NCBI GenBank assembly: GCA_013695465.1
Contig: JACDAL010000148.1
Coordinates: 1 to 64,000, forward strand
DNA: 64,000 nt
Source: Actinomycetota bacterium
Lineage (GTDB): Bacteria; Actinomycetota; CADDZG01; WHSQ01
Reading direction: 5' to 3'
The notes beneath the pieces are model-generated. The model did not search any database. It saw only the letters and a list, made by a program, of their open reading frames with translations, and had not been told where the DNA came from. The position numbers were made by a program, and so were the translations under genes. Shown here one piece after another: positions 62,041 through 64,000 of the stretch. Within the stretch, counting starts at the first letter, position 1. The number at the start of each line of letters is the position of its first letter.

Positions 62041-63045
62041 TCAATCATCCCCTTCGATCGAGCGCAGGCGGTCGGCCAGGCGAACGAGGTGCTCGGCTCT
62101 TCCGATCCGTCGAAGCCAGCGGGGGGGCAATGCCTGAGCGCCGGCGCGTGCCCCCAGAGCGGCCCCTGAGACCGCGCCGTTCGTGTCGGCGTCTCCTCCT
62201 GAGCTGACCACTCCAATCAAGGACGGTTCGAGCTCGCCGGGCTGCATCAAGCACCACAGCCCCACCTGCATGGCCTTGAGCGTGTATCCCATGTCCATGG
62301 GATCGTCGAGCCTCAGCTCCTGCAGGTCGCGCTGGGGTACCTGGCGGATGGCTTCGACCACGTGCCCTACTCCCGCCGCGGCCCAGTCCGTGCCGGCTGC
62401 TTCCTCGAGGGCAGAAGCGAGCTCGTCCACGGGCACCGTGGGCCCGGACAAAGTGGTCGCAAGTGCGGCTGAGAAGGCGACCGTGCTCCACTCACATCTG
62501 GCGTCGTAGTGGGTGGCCAGCGCGCTGGCGCGTGCGTTTCGCACCAACGCTGCTCCGGAACGTCGCCACCGCAGCGCTACGGGCGCACAACGCATCACTG
62601 CGCCGTTGCCGGCCGTGGACCATCCACTTTGCTCCCATACCTCCAGCGAGGCTTCAGCTGCGGATTTCCCGGCCGCGATCTCGTCGAGCACCTGGCGGGT
62701 GAGCACTCCGATGCCACGCCCGTTGTCGCGGCTCCAGCGCAAGAACCTGGCGGCCAAGCGGTCGGGGTCGAGCTCTGAGTCCTCGAGCAGCGTCTCCGCC
62801 ACCATCACGGTCTGGGCGAGGTCGTCGTCCCACGGCCGGTCGTGCTCGGCGGGGTCGATGTCCCGGACGCCGTCTGGGTGATGGCGCCTGATGGCGGAGG
62901 CCGACTGGCCCTCGACCGGGATGCCGAGGCAGTTTCCTGCGGCCACTCCCAGCATCACCCCCCGGTAGCGGTCCTCGAGTCGATCATGATCGACCGGTAG
63001 GCGGCCGGCATCGTCGATGATTTGCTCAAGCGTCTGGGTGCCCAT
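62041..63045 (-). CDS. ADP-ribosylglycohydrolase-family protein
   Basis: 334 residues from ATG 63045. It has DRYRGVMLGVAAGNCLGIPVEG, WDDDLAQTVMVAETLL (metal acidic cluster), STAGNGAVMRCAPVAL and SSGGDADTNGAVSGAALGARAGAQALPPRWL. These Asp sites bind two Mg2+ in DraG/ARH-like hydrolases that remove ADP-ribose. GDADTNGA in place of the usual GDTDTIGA is a mild variant. The tracked longer start is a low-complexity extension. Confidence 0.87.
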   Translation of the reverse strand: MGTQTLEQIIDDAGRLPVDHDRLEDRYRGVMLGVAAGNCLGIPVEGQSASAIRRHHPDGVRDIDPAEHDRPWDDDLAQTVMVAETLLEDSELDPDRLAARFLRWSRDNGRGIGVLTRQVLDEIAAGKSAAEASLEVWEQSGWSTAGNGAVMRCAPVALRWRRSGAALVRNARASALATHYDARCEWSTVAFSAALATTLSGPTVPVDELASALEEAAGTDWAAAGVGHVVEAIRQVPQRDLQELRLDDPMDMGYTLKAMQVGLWCLMQPGELEPSLIGVVSSGGDADTNGAVSGAALGARAGAQALPPRWLRRIGRAEHLVRLADRLRSIEGDD

Positions 63046-63098
63046 AAGGCAATACTGACGCATCGGGGAGAGCATGACTCGGAGCGTCCGGTACCCCT

Positions 63099-63146
63099 GG
63101 CCCCTCGGCCCCCACGCTCCCCGGCCCCTCGACCCCCACGCTCCCC
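63099..63146. repeat. Two tandem 24-bp units
   Basis: GGCCCCTCGGCCCCCACGCT+CCCC at 63099-63122 and again at 63123-63146 with one mismatch, then a partial third unit. They lie between the ADP-ribosylglycohydrolase and GntR genes. Confidence 0.6.
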
Positions 63147-63221
63147 GGCCTTCCGGGTTCCCGCGGCTTTCCATGAACGGAGCGGCAGGTGCTGCTGACG
63201 CTGAAAAGATCATCGCGGATG

Positions 63222-63244
63222 CTGATATATTAGTGATATGTCAG
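63222..63244. promoter_or_regulatory. Inverted repeat over the GntR start, candidate operator
   Basis: CTGATATAT-TAGTG-ATATGTCAG, arms matching at 8 of 9 positions. The ATG at 63238 lies inside the right arm, so binding would block its own expression. Confidence 0.5.
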
Positions 63245-63924
63245 TGCTCCGGCAGCTCCACGGGCCCTCCACCGTGGACCCAGATCTGCCTGCCCCGGCC
63301 TCGCTCTCAGAGAAGGCCTACTTCCTCATTCGTGACCGGATCGTGACGCTGGCGCTCGAGCCCGGTTCGACGCTCAACGAGAAAGAGCTGACCCAAGAGC
63401 TTGGCCTCGGGCGGACTCCCGTGCGAGAGGCGCTCAAGCGGCTGGCGCTCGAGAATCTCGTCGAGGTCTATCCGCGACGGGGCATCTTCGTCTCGAGCGT
63501 CGATATTCGTGACCTCGGGAGCATCTCCGAGCTGAGGGCCGAGCTCGAGGGCTGCGCGGCCCGCCTCGCCGCCGAGCGGGCGACATCCCGCGAACGGGCC
63601 ATGTGCGAGGAGCTCATCGCAGAGCTCGACTACCTCTCGGATAGGGCGGGGACCTACGAGCTCATCGATCTCGATCAAAGGATCCACCGCCACGTTTACC
63701 GTTGCGCCCACAATCCCTTCTTGCGCGCAGCTCTCGAGGAGCACTTCTTGCTCACTCTGAGGCTGTGGTTCTTGGTGCTCGAGCGCGTTGAGCGGCTCGA
63801 CGCAGCAGTCCAGGAGCACCGGCAGCTGCTGCAAGCGATCTTGCAGCAGGATTCCGACCGGGCCGAGGAGATCATCCGGGCTCACATAACCGGTTTCGAA
63901 GAAGCGATCCGCACAGTCCTATGA
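63238..63924 (+). CDS. GntR-family regulator (FadR/FCD type)
   Basis: 228 residues. The winged helix reads SEKAYFLIRDRIVTLALEPGSTLNEKELTQELGLGRTPVREALKRLALENLVEVYPRRGIFV. The all-helical FCD effector domain has SELRAELEGCAARLAAE, LDQRIHRHVYRCAHNPFL and EHRQLLQAILQQDSDRAEEIIRAHI, whose Asp/His residues bind metal. Its stop overlaps a possible ATG of the GcvT-like gene, a likely target. Confidence 0.9.
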   Translation: MSVLRQLHGPSTVDPDLPAPASLSEKAYFLIRDRIVTLALEPGSTLNEKELTQELGLGRTPVREALKRLALENLVEVYPRRGIFVSSVDIRDLGSISELRAELEGCAARLAAERATSRERAMCEELIAELDYLSDRAGTYELIDLDQRIHRHVYRCAHNPFLRAALEEHFLLTLRLWFLVLERVERLDAAVQEHRQLLQAILQQDSDRAEEIIRAHITGFEEAIRTVL

Positions 63925-64000
63925 GCCAAAGCCCAGGAGCGAACATGCAGGAAAGAAGAACTCCCCTATACGACGTGCACAAGCGTATGAGCGCGGACAT
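63921..64000 (+). CDS. GcvT/aminomethyltransferase-like protein, 3'-truncated by window
   Basis: The frame is open from ATG 63921, which overlaps the GntR stop; ATG 63945 in the same frame has CAGGAGC before it. MQERRTPLYDVHKRMSAD resembles the N-terminus of glycine-cleavage T proteins and related folate-dependent demethylases. Only ~26 residues are visible, so the call is tentative. Confidence 0.5.
   Translation, partial: MSQSPGANMQERRTPLYDVHKRMSAD

Overview
The window reads as about 64 kb of chromosome from a high-GC actinobacterium, probably a deep-branching lineage. The evidence is a WhiB protein, a BldD-type regulator with an intact c-di-GMP signature, SigB/RsbW and SigR/RsrA-type sigma/anti-sigma pairs, an F420-type luciferase-like oxidoreductase, a DUF2342 protein, a UPF0182 protein and Ku. 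Red-type RuBisCO with CbbX and class II FBPase indicates (facultative) CO2 fixation by the Calvin cycle. A PhaC/phasin/MaoC group indicates polyhydroxyalkanoate storage.

Layout: 1-2.9 kb, two MetE-like barrels, a zinc-ribbon protein, a lone receiver domain and WhiB. 3-11 kb, a lysine-rich histone-tail-like protein, DUF302, PucR regulator, AlkP-type hydrolase, F420 oxidoreductase, TatA with a zinc ribbon, glutaredoxin, a rhodanese-MoeB/ThiF protein interrupted by an in-frame UGA at its catalytic Cys position, a phosphoesterase and a PIG-L deacetylase. 11-17.3 kb, DUF2342, MreB-like, PDZ/Lon-like and UPF0182. 17.4-21 kb, an initiator tRNA-Met carrying a roughly 3.5 kb integrated element with excisionase, damaged integrase, DUF4258/YgiT/HicB toxin-antitoxin-type genes and a RelE-like gene. 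21-24.5 kb, GYD protein, a decayed histidine kinase, a phospholipase C/acid phosphatase family protein and a Crp/Fnr regulator. 24.5-29.3 kb, BldD, Ku, RsbW, SigB and a class A PBP. 29.5-42.2 kb, phosphoesterase, Upp, K+ channel, DUF4349 lipoprotein, a winged-helix/coiled-coil protein, SigR/RsrA, Ddl, two GNATs (one AAC(2')-like), MurF, a hydrolase and a cyclase with an external propeller. 42.2-51.1 kb, Calvin-cycle genes rpe, cbbR, cbbLSX and glpX around envelope genes. 51.2-57.4 kb, ABC exporter, a REC/HD-GYP pseudogene, NAPRTase, MFS, MaoC and aldo/keto reductase. 57.5-60.9 kb, the PHA group. 60.9-64 kb, DUF3500, ADP-ribosylglycohydrolase-like, a GntR regulator and the start of a GcvT-like gene.

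The strongest unusual signals are: (1) the UGA at the E1-like cysteine of the MoeB-type protein with a hairpin directly after it, which fits a selenoprotein; (2) the very small tRNA-fMet island made almost entirely of recombination and toxin-antitoxin-type genes, with duplicated tRNA 3' ends and terminal TTGCTAAC repeats; (3) several proteins whose fold is kept but whose catalytic residues are lost (DUF2342, the NodB-like domain, the integrase, the first MetE barrel). All calls come from reading the sequence; no database search was run.
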